40,615 nucleotides of DNA, from positions 1 through 40,615 of IMG/VR virus record IMGVR_UViG_3300033698_000020; one strand, 5' to 3'. The stretch is from a virus. This document shows, in pieces, positions 23,975-29,862 of the stretch (positions are counted from its first letter, which is position 1; every line of letters begins with the position of its first letter). Both the position numbers and the translations under genes were made by a program. The notes under the pieces were generated by a model. The model did not search any database. It was given only the letters and a program-made list of their open reading frames with translations, and was not told the origin of the DNA.

Positions 23975-24050
23975 AAAGGTCCCGGCATAAAACCAATGAG
24001 ACTCAGAGACAAACAACCGCCGCCGGCCAAACCCACCAAAGCCCCAAAAG

Positions 24051-24080
24051 AAAAACCCGGCCATCGCTGACCGGGTTTTC
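24051..24080 (-). terminator. terminator behind the late promoter (tR'-like)
   Basis: Minus strand AAAACCCGG, ten-base loop, CCGGGTTTT followed by T-rich sequence: a perfect 9-bp stem. It begins about 40-45 nt after the predicted late start site, the arrangement of lambda pR' and tR'. The stem has A-runs and T-runs on both sides, so it could also act on the plus strand. Confidence 0.85.
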
Positions 24081-24128
24081 AAGGGCTCTTTTGGTGTTCA
24101 GCCATACTTCTGCGACTGTACGAGATTT

Positions 24129-24157
24129 AGGCTATATTCGTGCATGCACAAAGTCAA
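24129..24157 (-). promoter_or_regulatory. late promoter with palindrome between -35 and -10
   Basis: Minus strand TTGACT (24157-24152), 17-bp spacer, TAGCCT (24134-24129). The spacer holds the 10-bp palindrome GTGCATGCAC (24140-24149). Known Q proteins bind DNA within their late promoter, so the palindrome is a candidate Q site. The -35 overlaps AGTCAACTATAGCTGACT, which carries half-sites like those in the immunity operators, so repressor control is possible. Promoter call is by eye. Confidence 0.6.
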
Positions 24158-24185
24158 CTATAGCTGACTATTTTTTATGTCAGCC

Positions 24186-24506
24186 TTACTCAAACAACCG
24201 ACCATCCACCCAGGCCTCCGCACTTCGCAGCAGCACCCGCACCTTCTCCCGGCTGGTGTTCACCTCCAGGCCAATCATGGAATAGTCCCAGCGCCGAACG
24301 TAGTAGGCCAGCACCACCTTGCCCAGCTCCGGCTCTCGCTTCTTCAGGCAGGCCACCGCCTGGTCCACCGCCAGGGCCTCATCATCCGGTACCGAACAGC
24401 CACCCATGCCGGCAGTCAACTGTACCGCCGCATAGCCCGAGTTAACGCCACCACTGCGCACCCACACGCCCCAGTCCTGCAGTCTCCGCTTCGTGTCTTC
24501 CAGCAT
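24186..24506 (-). CDS. late antitermination protein Q (Phage_antitermQ family)
   Basis: 106 residues. RLQDWGVWVRSGG at the start, DDEALAVDQAVACLKKREPELGKVV in the middle, and a C-terminal HTH-like VRRWDYSMIGLEVNTSREKVRVLLRSAEAWVDGRL (quoted in part), closely follow the Q proteins of phages 21/82 type. Q loads on RNA polymerase paused at the late promoter and makes it ignore terminators. Ribosome site GGAGACAGCT. It is the last gene of the leftward early arm and faces directly onto the predicted late promoter and two terminators. Confidence 0.9.
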   Translation of the reverse strand: MLEDTKRRLQDWGVWVRSGGVNSGYAAVQLTAGMGGCSVPDDEALAVDQAVACLKKREPELGKVVLAYYVRRWDYSMIGLEVNTSREKVRVLLRSAEAWVDGRLFE

Positions 24507-24818
24507 AGCTGTCTCCAGTCAGTGTTTTTCTCGATATTCAGGGTCTATACAACGTTTTGCTGAAACGCTGTATAGAAGTAGCCCTTGGGGCACAAGGGAT
24601 ATACATAGCTACAGGGTTTACAGGGTATGTTTCCTCGCGCGGGAGAATTTTTTTATTAACACTGGGTCTTAAGTAATTTCATAAATTACACACGCGCACG
24701 CGCGCCAGACCCAGCAACCCCTGTAAACCCTGTATATCCCTTGTGCCCCATAGCCCGGTTATATACAGGGTCTTAAAGTGGTGCCTGCAAACCCTGTATA
24801 AAATGGGGCAAACTCACC
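24507..24818. other. structured non-coding region, candidate replication origin
   Basis: 312 bp without a credible gene. Contents: a 31-nt hairpin at 24545-24575 (CTATACA-a-CGTTT / AAACG-c-TGTATAG); a large inverted repeat with arms 24587-24625 and 24719-24749 (GGGGCACAAGGGATATACA plus CAGGGTTTACAGGG), the left arm carrying a few extra bases; inside it CTGGGTCT/AGACCCAG (24662-24669, 24707-24714); inside that GTAATTT-cat-AAATTAC (24673-24689); an 18-bp alternating purine-pyrimidine run (24688-24705); a run of T in GAATTTTTTTATTAAC; and several copies of TATACAGGGT-like words on both strands. Repeats, a melting-prone stretch and adjacency to primase/helicase genes suggest an origin. A regulatory or recombination site is an alternative. 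Confidence 0.5.
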
Positions 24819-26444
24819 CTATACATCGTCCATCGTTCCTTGAGTCCGGTTCCTGAACTCTTTAACGCACTCACCTAGCCAGTCCATCTCCGTCCCCTTC
24901 TCAGGCTTATTACACCCATCAGGAATGAAGAAGGTGCCCAGCTTCTGGCCAACCTCACCAAGCCGGTAAAACTTCCGCGTCTTGTAGATCTTGCTGGCGT
25001 AGATGGTGATCAGCTTCGTCTCACTCAGCGCCCGGTTGCCCGTTTTCTTACACCACGCCTGGTACACGTGGTACAGATCCCGGGTAAGGCACGGCGCAAA
25101 GGGCGCATCGGCCTCTCCATCCTTCCATTCCCGGAAGAACACCTCAAAGTTCGGCAGGCTGAACTCAATCACCCGCTGCCTGGCAATTGTGTCCAGAGGT
25201 TTCGTGTGCGGGGAAAAGTCCCCCAGGGGGTAATCCAGCAGCAGCTGGTAGAAAGCCGCCGGCCCACCGTTATCCAGCTCAAACGACACCCGGTTCTGCA
25301 GCTCCGCACTCAACGTGCCCTTGGGCCACACCACCAGGAACCGCCGATCACTGGGCTCAAGCGGGAACGGCTGAATCTCGTTACTGAGAAACACCCCGTT
25401 CATGTGGTTGGCTTCCTCCCAGCCGCTCACGAACTTCCGCTCGATGCGCTGGGTCTGCCCCGTGATCATGTGCTTGATGGTGCCCATCTGGTTGTGCTTC
25501 TCCGATCGGGAAAGCACCTCCTCAAACACCGCATACAGCAGCCGGCTTCGCCAATCCGTGTACTGGGATTCCAGCTGATGCTGGCCAAGGATCGCCGCGT
25601 ACCGGCCATAGATCACCCGCATCACCTCGCCAAAGAACAGCGATTTACCACTGCCATGCACATCGGAATGGAACAGTAACGCGGTATCCAGCTTCGCCCC
25701 CACGTTCTGAAGCGGGTAAGCCAGCCACCTCACCACCCAGTCGATCGTGGCCTGGTCCTGGTTGCACAGGTGGCATAGCAGATCGAAGATGCCCTTGCAC
25801 TTCTGATACTTCTCAGCCTTGGCCATATCATCCGGCACCAGCGGAATGCCGGTAAACGTGTTGATGGTGGTTTCGGTATCGGCCTGCTGGGTGGGGTCAA
25901 ACACAATGTTGTCCTGGTCGATCACCTGCCGCCGTGGGTGTTCCATCCAGCGCGTGTAATCGTTCGGCATGTAGGCCTTCAGCGCCTCAAGTGGCACCAC
26001 ATCCTGCCGCTGCCTGTCCCAGGCGTTCTTGGTGGGGTAAATGTAAACAAACCGCTCAATAATCTGCATCAGCGGATCTTTCGAGGGGTCCTTCTGCTGC
26101 TGCCCGTTCACCTCTATCCAGGTCATCGTTCGCCGGTTCGGGTGCTTCATCCAGGCGTTGAACAGCTCATTGCCCATGGTGGCCTTCATGCCGGCCTGCT
26201 TGTACACCTTCTGCTGGTGCGAGTCGTAAATCTTCGTTTCACCATGGATCAACGCATAACGCTGCAGGGCCTTCTGAAGGCTATCGCCCTCCCCCGCACC
26301 CCCTGAATCAGAGGGGGCCAGGGGAGATTCATCCGCCGGGGAATCATTGCTGGCAGGCCCGGCCTCGATAGCCGCCATCACCTGCCGGCGAACCGCCTCA
26401 AGCCCTTGCGCCTTATGCAGATCATTAAAATCAGTCAGCGCCAT
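24819..26444 (-). CDS. replicative helicase, superfamily 3-like (DUF5906 type)
   Basis: 541 residues. P-loop HSDVHGSGKS at 259-268, Walker-B-like AVFEEVLSRSEKHN about 40 residues later, sensor-type FLSNEIQPFPLEPSDRRFLV (N-containing strand plus arginine), the set seen in DUF5906 helicases of phage and plasmid primase-helicases. N-terminal 60 residues are linker-like; residues 60-250 include a cryptic domain that may contact primase. Works with the adjacent TOPRIM primase to open and copy the phage genome. Its ATG lies inside the primase gene with GGAGG before it (14-bp overlap). Confidence 0.9.
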   Translation of the reverse strand: MALTDFNDLHKAQGLEAVRRQVMAAIEAGPASNDSPADESPLAPSDSGGAGEGDSLQKALQRYALIHGETKIYDSHQQKVYKQAGMKATMGNELFNAWMKHPNRRTMTWIEVNGQQQKDPSKDPLMQIIERFVYIYPTKNAWDRQRQDVVPLEALKAYMPNDYTRWMEHPRRQVIDQDNIVFDPTQQADTETTINTFTGIPLVPDDMAKAEKYQKCKGIFDLLCHLCNQDQATIDWVVRWLAYPLQNVGAKLDTALLFHSDVHGSGKSLFFGEVMRVIYGRYAAILGQHQLESQYTDWRSRLLYAVFEEVLSRSEKHNQMGTIKHMITGQTQRIERKFVSGWEEANHMNGVFLSNEIQPFPLEPSDRRFLVVWPKGTLSAELQNRVSFELDNGGPAAFYQLLLDYPLGDFSPHTKPLDTIARQRVIEFSLPNFEVFFREWKDGEADAPFAPCLTRDLYHVYQAWCKKTGNRALSETKLITIYASKIYKTRKFYRLGEVGQKLGTFFIPDGCNKPEKGTEMDWLGECVKEFRNRTQGTMDDV

Positions 26445-27327
26445 CGGCAGCCTCCGAAAACTCCGGAACCACCCAAACGCCGTTCACCGCTTTAGCGGCC
26501 TCTTCTGCCTTCAACCGGCCCGGGTTCTTGCCGATGCGCTCCTCCGTCTCCCTGTCTTCATCACCGGCCACACAGATCAGCGCCGAAGGGAAGAACTGGC
26601 GAATGGCTTTCGCCACGGGCACCAGGTTGCCGGAATCAAAGGCCACCGCAACCGGCAGGCCGGTGGCCATGTGCACGCTGGCACCGGTGGCGTAGCCCTC
26701 CACAATCAGAACCGGGCATTCCGCCTCCGGTATATCCGTGAGCCAGTGAAAGGAACCTTCTTTCGGCGTACCGGTGAGGAACGTTTTCTCACCATCGGGC
26801 GAGATCCATTGAAGGCTCACCAGGTCCAGCGCGAACAGCTGGGGGCCGTCGCAGGCAACCGGTTTGTAGACAGGGACAACCACACTACCCCGGCTGTAAC
26901 GAATCCCGAACGACGCCACGCCTTTGGCAGCCAGGTACTTGCTGGGCCCTTCCAGGGGTATCTTACTCCAGATGCGTTGTGCCCGTTCCTTACAGGCTTT
27001 CGCCGCTGCCTCCGCCTCTTTACGGGCCTTTTCCTGTGCCTGTTTGCGCCGGCGCTGGTACTCCGCGCGGTCTTCCTCCGTGAGCGAACCGGCGGGCATA
27101 CCCACCTTGCGCTTTTCATCGGCCTTGTAATTGCCAAAGGCACCCGCCAGGCCAATACCGCCAGAGTTCAACCGGAACTCATGAACCACATACCAGCCGG
27201 ATTTATTCTTGCCTTTGTCGGCACGGGGATAAGTGACAGGAACCCGGACCAACTTGCCCGAGGTATCGATGGAATCGACCAGGAGGCCGAGATCGCGCAT
27301 CTGGGTGAGCACCGCATCAATATCCAT
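26431..27327 (-). CDS. TOPRIM-domain primase
   Basis: 298 residues. C-terminal TOPRIM: LIVEGYATGASVHMATGLPV with Glu210, AVAFDSGNL with Asp231, and CVAGDEDRE (the DxD, 255-258) carry the metal-binding residues. The central charged helix (about 82-118, many K/R/E/A) is linker or coiled coil. No CHC2 zinc finger is visible, so template recognition probably uses the helicase partner or the N-terminal KSGWYVVHEFRL region. The ribosome site GGAGG is inside a short hairpin that reaches the start codon (27326-27342), a possible translational brake. Confidence 0.88.
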   Translation of the reverse strand: MDIDAVLTQMRDLGLLVDSIDTSGKLVRVPVTYPRADKGKNKSGWYVVHEFRLNSGGIGLAGAFGNYKADEKRKVGMPAGSLTEEDRAEYQRRRKQAQEKARKEAEAAAKACKERAQRIWSKIPLEGPSKYLAAKGVASFGIRYSRGSVVVPVYKPVACDGPQLFALDLVSLQWISPDGEKTFLTGTPKEGSFHWLTDIPEAECPVLIVEGYATGASVHMATGLPVAVAFDSGNLVPVAKAIRQFFPSALICVAGDEDRETEERIGKNPGRLKAEEAAKAVNGVWVVPEFSEAADGAD

Positions 27328-27342
27328 TGCGGCCTCCGCAAT
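27326..27342 (-). promoter_or_regulatory. hairpin masking the primase ribosome site
   Basis: Minus strand ATTGCGG AGG CCGCAAT, a perfect 7-bp stem with a three-base loop. The GGAGG ribosome site falls in stem and loop, and the final AT belongs to the ATG of the primase. Folding should reduce initiation; a protein or unfolded state would raise it. Confidence 0.6.
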
Positions 27343-27393
27343 CGTAAAAAAGTGACATGGAAAGAGCCCTCGATCCAGTATCTTGTTGGTTAC

Positions 27394-27630
27394 TTATGCA
27401 GCAGTTAGGTCAGAGTCATCATTGAACGCAGGTCCAAAGACATCTGGCCGCATCTCGTAACGGGTGACAGCGCCACCAGCCGCAACCTCCAGACGGCGAC
27501 AATGTTCGCTTGGAATTCGCTTCCAACCTCGCACCGCCTGGATGGTCACTCCGCAGATATCGGCAATTCTTGTCTTGGTTCGGATCTCGGGGCAGGCCTT
27601 CAACCGGGAGATGATCTGTTCAATAGACAT
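27394..27630 (-). CDS. Cro-like / YdaS-type regulator
   Basis: 78 residues. HTH in TRIADICGVTIQAVRGWKRIPSEHC followed by RRLEVAAGGAVTRYEMRPDVFG, the pattern of YdaS proteins, which are Cro analogues of lambdoid phages. First gene of the leftward early arm and divergent from the CI-like gene. The N-terminal 45 residues resemble the CI-like protein across the switch (MSIEQIISRL against MTIEPFIQRL; IADICGVT against IADYCGVT). It should repress the CI promoter. Ribosome site CAGGTAACC. Confidence 0.85.
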   Translation of the reverse strand: MSIEQIISRLKACPEIRTKTRIADICGVTIQAVRGWKRIPSEHCRRLEVAAGGAVTRYEMRPDVFGPAFNDDSDLTAA

Positions 27631-27635
27631 GGTTA

Positions 27636-27677
27636 CCTGACTCAGAAAGTAAGTTTTTAATTTACTTTATAGTCAGG
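27636..27677. promoter_or_regulatory. nested operator in the immunity switch
   Basis: Outer inverted repeat CCTGACT (27636-27642) / AGTCAGG (27671-27677) and inner inverted repeat AAAGTAA (27646-27652) / TTACTTT (27662-27668), with nearly the same centre. It covers the -10 of the cro-side promoter and its start region. Two different dimers, or one regulator contacting both half-sites, could bind here. Confidence 0.7.
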
Positions 27678-27693
27678 CACACCTCCTTTGCAA
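27666..27693 (-). promoter_or_regulatory. leftward early (cro-side) promoter
   Basis: Minus strand TTGCAA (27693-27688), 16-bp spacer, TATAAA (27671-27666). The -10 is close to consensus. Drives the YdaS/Cro, primase, helicase and Q genes. Overlapped by the nested operator. Confidence 0.65.
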
Positions 27694-27715
27694 CAGAAAT
27701 TAACGTGGATATATT
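27688..27715 (+). promoter_or_regulatory. rightward promoter for the CI-like gene, probably leaderless mRNA
   Basis: TTGCAA (27688-27693), 16-bp spacer, TATATT (27710-27715). The expected start falls at or next to the ATG at 27722, and there is no convincing ribosome site before that ATG, as with leaderless cI mRNA in lambda. The -35 is the same palindromic hexamer used by the opposite promoter. Confidence 0.55.
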
Positions 27716-27721
27716 TGCGCA

Positions 27722-28138
27722 ATGACAATTGAACCTTTCATTCAGCGGCTTACAGAGTGCATCGTTGACGGCCCCGTGTCGCAAACGGTCATTGCAGATT
27801 ATTGCGGAGTTACCAAGCAGTCAGTGGGAGGCTGGAAGCGGAACGGTTACATATCCAGGGAAAACCTCATGAAGCTGAGTGAGATCACTGGATATCGGTA
27901 CTTGTGGCTCAAAACCGGGACCGGCCCAAAGCTAATTGACGATCCGGACAAGAACGCCACGGAGTTCCGGACAGAGGAATATGAAGGGTCATACGTGACA
28001 GGCTCCGGCAGCCTGGGAAACTCAGACGAGGGCCAGGACCTCATCGAAGCGATCGCCCAGGCAGCGGCATCCAAACAGATCAATAAGAAAGCCCTGGCAC
28101 ACCTTGCAGCGTTTTTCCGGGAGCTCGCCAAAGGCTAA
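27722..28138 (+). CDS. CI-like lysogeny repressor lacking a peptidase domain
   Basis: 138 residues. N-terminal HTH: VSQTVIADYCGVTKQSVGGWKRNG, then SRENLMKLSEITGYRYLWLKTG, typical of XRE/YdaS-like repressors. The C-terminal part (LIEAIAQAAASKQINKKALAHLAAFFRELA, quoted in part) is helical and probably dimerises. There is no S24 peptidase signature, so RecA-stimulated self-cleavage is not expected; release may depend on an antirepressor such as the KilAC-like protein at 29.6 kb. Its TAA shares two bases with the stop of the convergent BRCT gene. Confidence 0.85.
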   Translation: MTIEPFIQRLTECIVDGPVSQTVIADYCGVTKQSVGGWKRNGYISRENLMKLSEITGYRYLWLKTGTGPKLIDDPDKNATEFRTEEYEGSYVTGSGSLGNSDEGQDLIEAIAQAAASKQINKKALAHLAAFFRELAKG

Positions 28139-28758
28139 CCCTGACGGTTAATACATTCAGCCCAATGCTTTTCTGACACAATATTGGGCCTTCTCCCCTC
28201 CTCCCTGTATTCAACCGCCTTTTCAATCTTTCGCCCGTAAGACTCGTGAATCCACGAATCGCTCACCAATTCGCCCACCACCACAACATCAGTGTCTTTG
28301 GTCACGTTCTTGGCAATCGAGCCACCCAACGCAATCACCATCGCTTCACACTCTTTCCGAGTGCCCGAGGCAAACTTACCGGTGAGCACGAAACGACTTC
28401 CTGAAAATTCCAGATCGGGGACCGGATCACACAGAGGCAGAGTCGAGGCCGTCTTGTCCTCGCCAACATGAATACCTGCCACATCCATCAGCAGCTTTAC
28501 CAGCTCACCCTGCTCATCATCATCCAGAACACCGTCAGCCAACATCTCATCGATCCGAGCAAGCATTACATTGGCCGGCCATTTCTCAGCGATGTCTGCG
28601 TTCTTCATCAGCCAGGACTGGAGAAACTGTGCTTCAGCCTGATTCACCGTACCATCTGCAATCACCCCTTCACAGATACCTAACAGCTGATCCAGCTTGC
28701 GATCATCCAACCGGCTTTTCCCAAAGCGCTGAAACAACGTGCTTTTGTCCTCATTCAT
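28135..28758 (-). CDS. TerB-like plus BRCT-domain protein
   Basis: 207 residues from ATG 28758 (AAGGAG nine bases upstream). Residues about 15-95 are helical and acidic (GICEGVIADGTVNQAEAQFL, LADGVLDDDEQGELVKLLMD), the two-part pattern of TerB-like metal-binding domains. Residues about 115-207 are a BRCT domain: FVLTGKFASGTRKECEAMV, then ALGGSIAKNVTKDTDVVVVG, and WAECI at the end with the conserved tryptophan. BRCT domains bind DNA ends or phosphopeptides. It is transcribed against the CI-like gene and away from the big operon, so it may be expressed in lysogens. Function unknown; perhaps DNA repair or defence cargo. Confidence 0.8.
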   Translation of the reverse strand: MNEDKSTLFQRFGKSRLDDRKLDQLLGICEGVIADGTVNQAEAQFLQSWLMKNADIAEKWPANVMLARIDEMLADGVLDDDEQGELVKLLMDVAGIHVGEDKTASTLPLCDPVPDLEFSGSRFVLTGKFASGTRKECEAMVIALGGSIAKNVTKDTDVVVVGELVSDSWIHESYGRKIEKAVEYREEGRRPNIVSEKHWAECINRQG

Positions 28759-28771
28759 TCCTTCGATCTCC

Positions 28772-28790
28772 TTGTTAACCTGCTTAACAA
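28772..28790 (-). repeat. inverted repeat in the leader of the BRCT gene
   Basis: TTGTTAA-CCTGC-TTAACAA, perfect 7-bp arms, 14 bp before the ATG and overlapping the region upstream of the ribosome site. Operator or leader hairpin; no promoter could be placed with confidence nearby. Confidence 0.5.
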
Positions 28791-28816
28791 ATAGCCAAAT
28801 CCTATTAAATTTCAAA

Positions 28817-28896
28817 TCAGTTTTAACTTATTTGTGGGTCAGTTTACTTTACCAAACTGAACAATAGCCTTACTCTGAAGGTCAGTTTTAACTGAC
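28817..28896. promoter_or_regulatory. three operator-like palindromes between BRCT gene and rightward operon
   Basis: Site 1 TCAGTTTTAACTTA (28817-28830, one base off symmetric), site 2 TCAGTTT-8-AAACTGA (28839-28860), site 3 GTCAGTTTTAACTGAC (28881-28896). All share TCAGTT/AACTGA half-sites. TTTACT (28843-28848) with TAGCCT 16 bp on (28865-28870) is a possible promoter for the rightward operon; site 2 overlaps its -35. Likely the main control region of the right arm. Confidence 0.6.
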
Positions 28897-28910
28897 TATG
28901 AGGTAAGGCA

Positions 28911-29354
28911 ATGGACACCTTCACCGCCACCGAATTCACAGCCTGCAACAAAGACAACCTCTTCACGAAGAGCCAGTTGGAAACGCTTGCCTGGATGGCG
29001 GAAGGGAAAGAGAACTTCGCCATCGGCATCCTGCGCGGCCACGGCGAACCCGGTGCCAAGAAGCTCACCTGCCAGGTAATGCACAAACTTGAGTGCAACA
29101 ACCGCTGCCTGGCCATCGCCCGGGCGTTCTCCAAGGGCTACCTCATTGCCAAAGCGGCTACCGAGAAAGCCGCAGAAGCCGCCAGAAACAATGCCGCCAA
29201 GGCCATTGCCGGCGTGCTCATCGTTATCAGCGGCATCACCGCGGGCACCGGTACCGGTGATTCATTCCTCAGAACAGCCAGTAGCCGCAGCCAGAGCGTT
29301 CAGCGCGTGCGCTGGGAAGAGGTCCTGCCGGCCAATCACGGAGGGGCAGCGTGA
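28911..29354 (+). CDS. LuxR-type HTH protein with C-terminal hydrophobic segment
   Basis: 147 residues. Residues 18-80 resemble a LuxR/GerE helix-turn-helix: FTKSQLETLAWMAEGKENFA, then GAKKLTCQVMHKLECNNRCL and AIARAFSKGYL. Residues about 85-113 run from an alanine-rich helix into AIAGVLIVISGITAGTG, which may be a membrane helix. First gene of the rightward operon, GAGGTAAGGCA before the ATG, directly behind three operator-like sites. Likely an early regulator of the right arm, possibly membrane-associated. Confidence 0.75.
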   Translation: MDTFTATEFTACNKDNLFTKSQLETLAWMAEGKENFAIGILRGHGEPGAKKLTCQVMHKLECNNRCLAIARAFSKGYLIAKAATEKAAEAARNNAAKAIAGVLIVISGITAGTGTGDSFLRTASSRSQSVQRVRWEEVLPANHGGAA

Positions 29355-29566
29355 TGGACAACAAAACCGCCTGGCAAATCCTTGCACCGATCTTCGATCT
29401 GGAAGGACAGACCAGCAACACCAACGCTTCCTACCAGTGGGAACTGGCACGTCAGATTCAAGCAACGGGCAAATCCGCGCGCGATCTCACCCTTGGAGAG
29501 CTTCTGGAGCTTTGCAAAAAAGCTGACGGCGTTTACCTGAGCCTGCTTGAAAAGGGGGAGATATGA
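29354..29566 (+). CDS. small protein of unknown function
   Basis: 70 residues from ATG 29354, overlapping the preceding stop (TGATG). MDNKTAWQILAPIFDLEGQT and a C-terminal helix ELLELCKKADGVYLSLLEKG. The first 20 bases of the gene region (GTGATGGACAACAAAACCGC) recur at the start of the gene at 36.1 kb. No domain recognised. Confidence 0.7.
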   Translation: MDNKTAWQILAPIFDLEGQTSNTNASYQWELARQIQATGKSARDLTLGELLELCKKADGVYLSLLEKGEI

Positions 29567-29862
29567 GCCAGCAAACCACCCCACTCTACGAAGCCGCCCG
29601 CATGCTCAACCTCGGGCCGCAGAAGCTCTACCGGGCCCTGCGCAACCGCAAGGTGCTGGACAAGTACAACCTGCCTTACCGCCGCTTTGTTCAGCAGGGG
29701 CTGTTCACCACCGAGCTGAAGTCCTACGAGCATCCAACGCTGGGCAGCAAAACCTACGCCACGCCTCAAGTCACCGACAAAGGCATCCGGTGGCTGGCCG
29801 AACAGTTCGAAGTGGAAATTACCGAAGCCAACTCACACCAGGAAACAGGAACGGAAGCATGA
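29563..29862 (+). CDS. KilAC-like antirepressor domain protein
   Basis: 99 residues. LYEAARMLNLGPQKLYRALR followed by NLPYRRFVQQGLFTTELKSY and PQVTDKGIRWLAEQF matches the KilAC (phage antirepressor C-terminal) domain, which binds DNA or repressors. Here it stands alone without a BRO/AntA N-terminus. Starts by ATGA overlap. May relieve repression by the non-cleavable CI-like protein; that link is inference. Confidence 0.8.
   Translation: MSQQTTPLYEAARMLNLGPQKLYRALRNRKVLDKYNLPYRRFVQQGLFTTELKSYEHPTLGSKTYATPQVTDKGIRWLAEQFEVEITEANSHQETGTEA

Noticed and set aside
23932-24039. Longer endolysin with N-terminal extension from 24039
   Set aside because: The extension would be encoded by terminator and leader sequence; GGAGG marks 23931.
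24819-24830. CRISPR-like reading of the repeats at 24.5-24.8 kb
   Set aside because: Repeats are inverted and irregularly spaced, with no spacer units; no cas genes.
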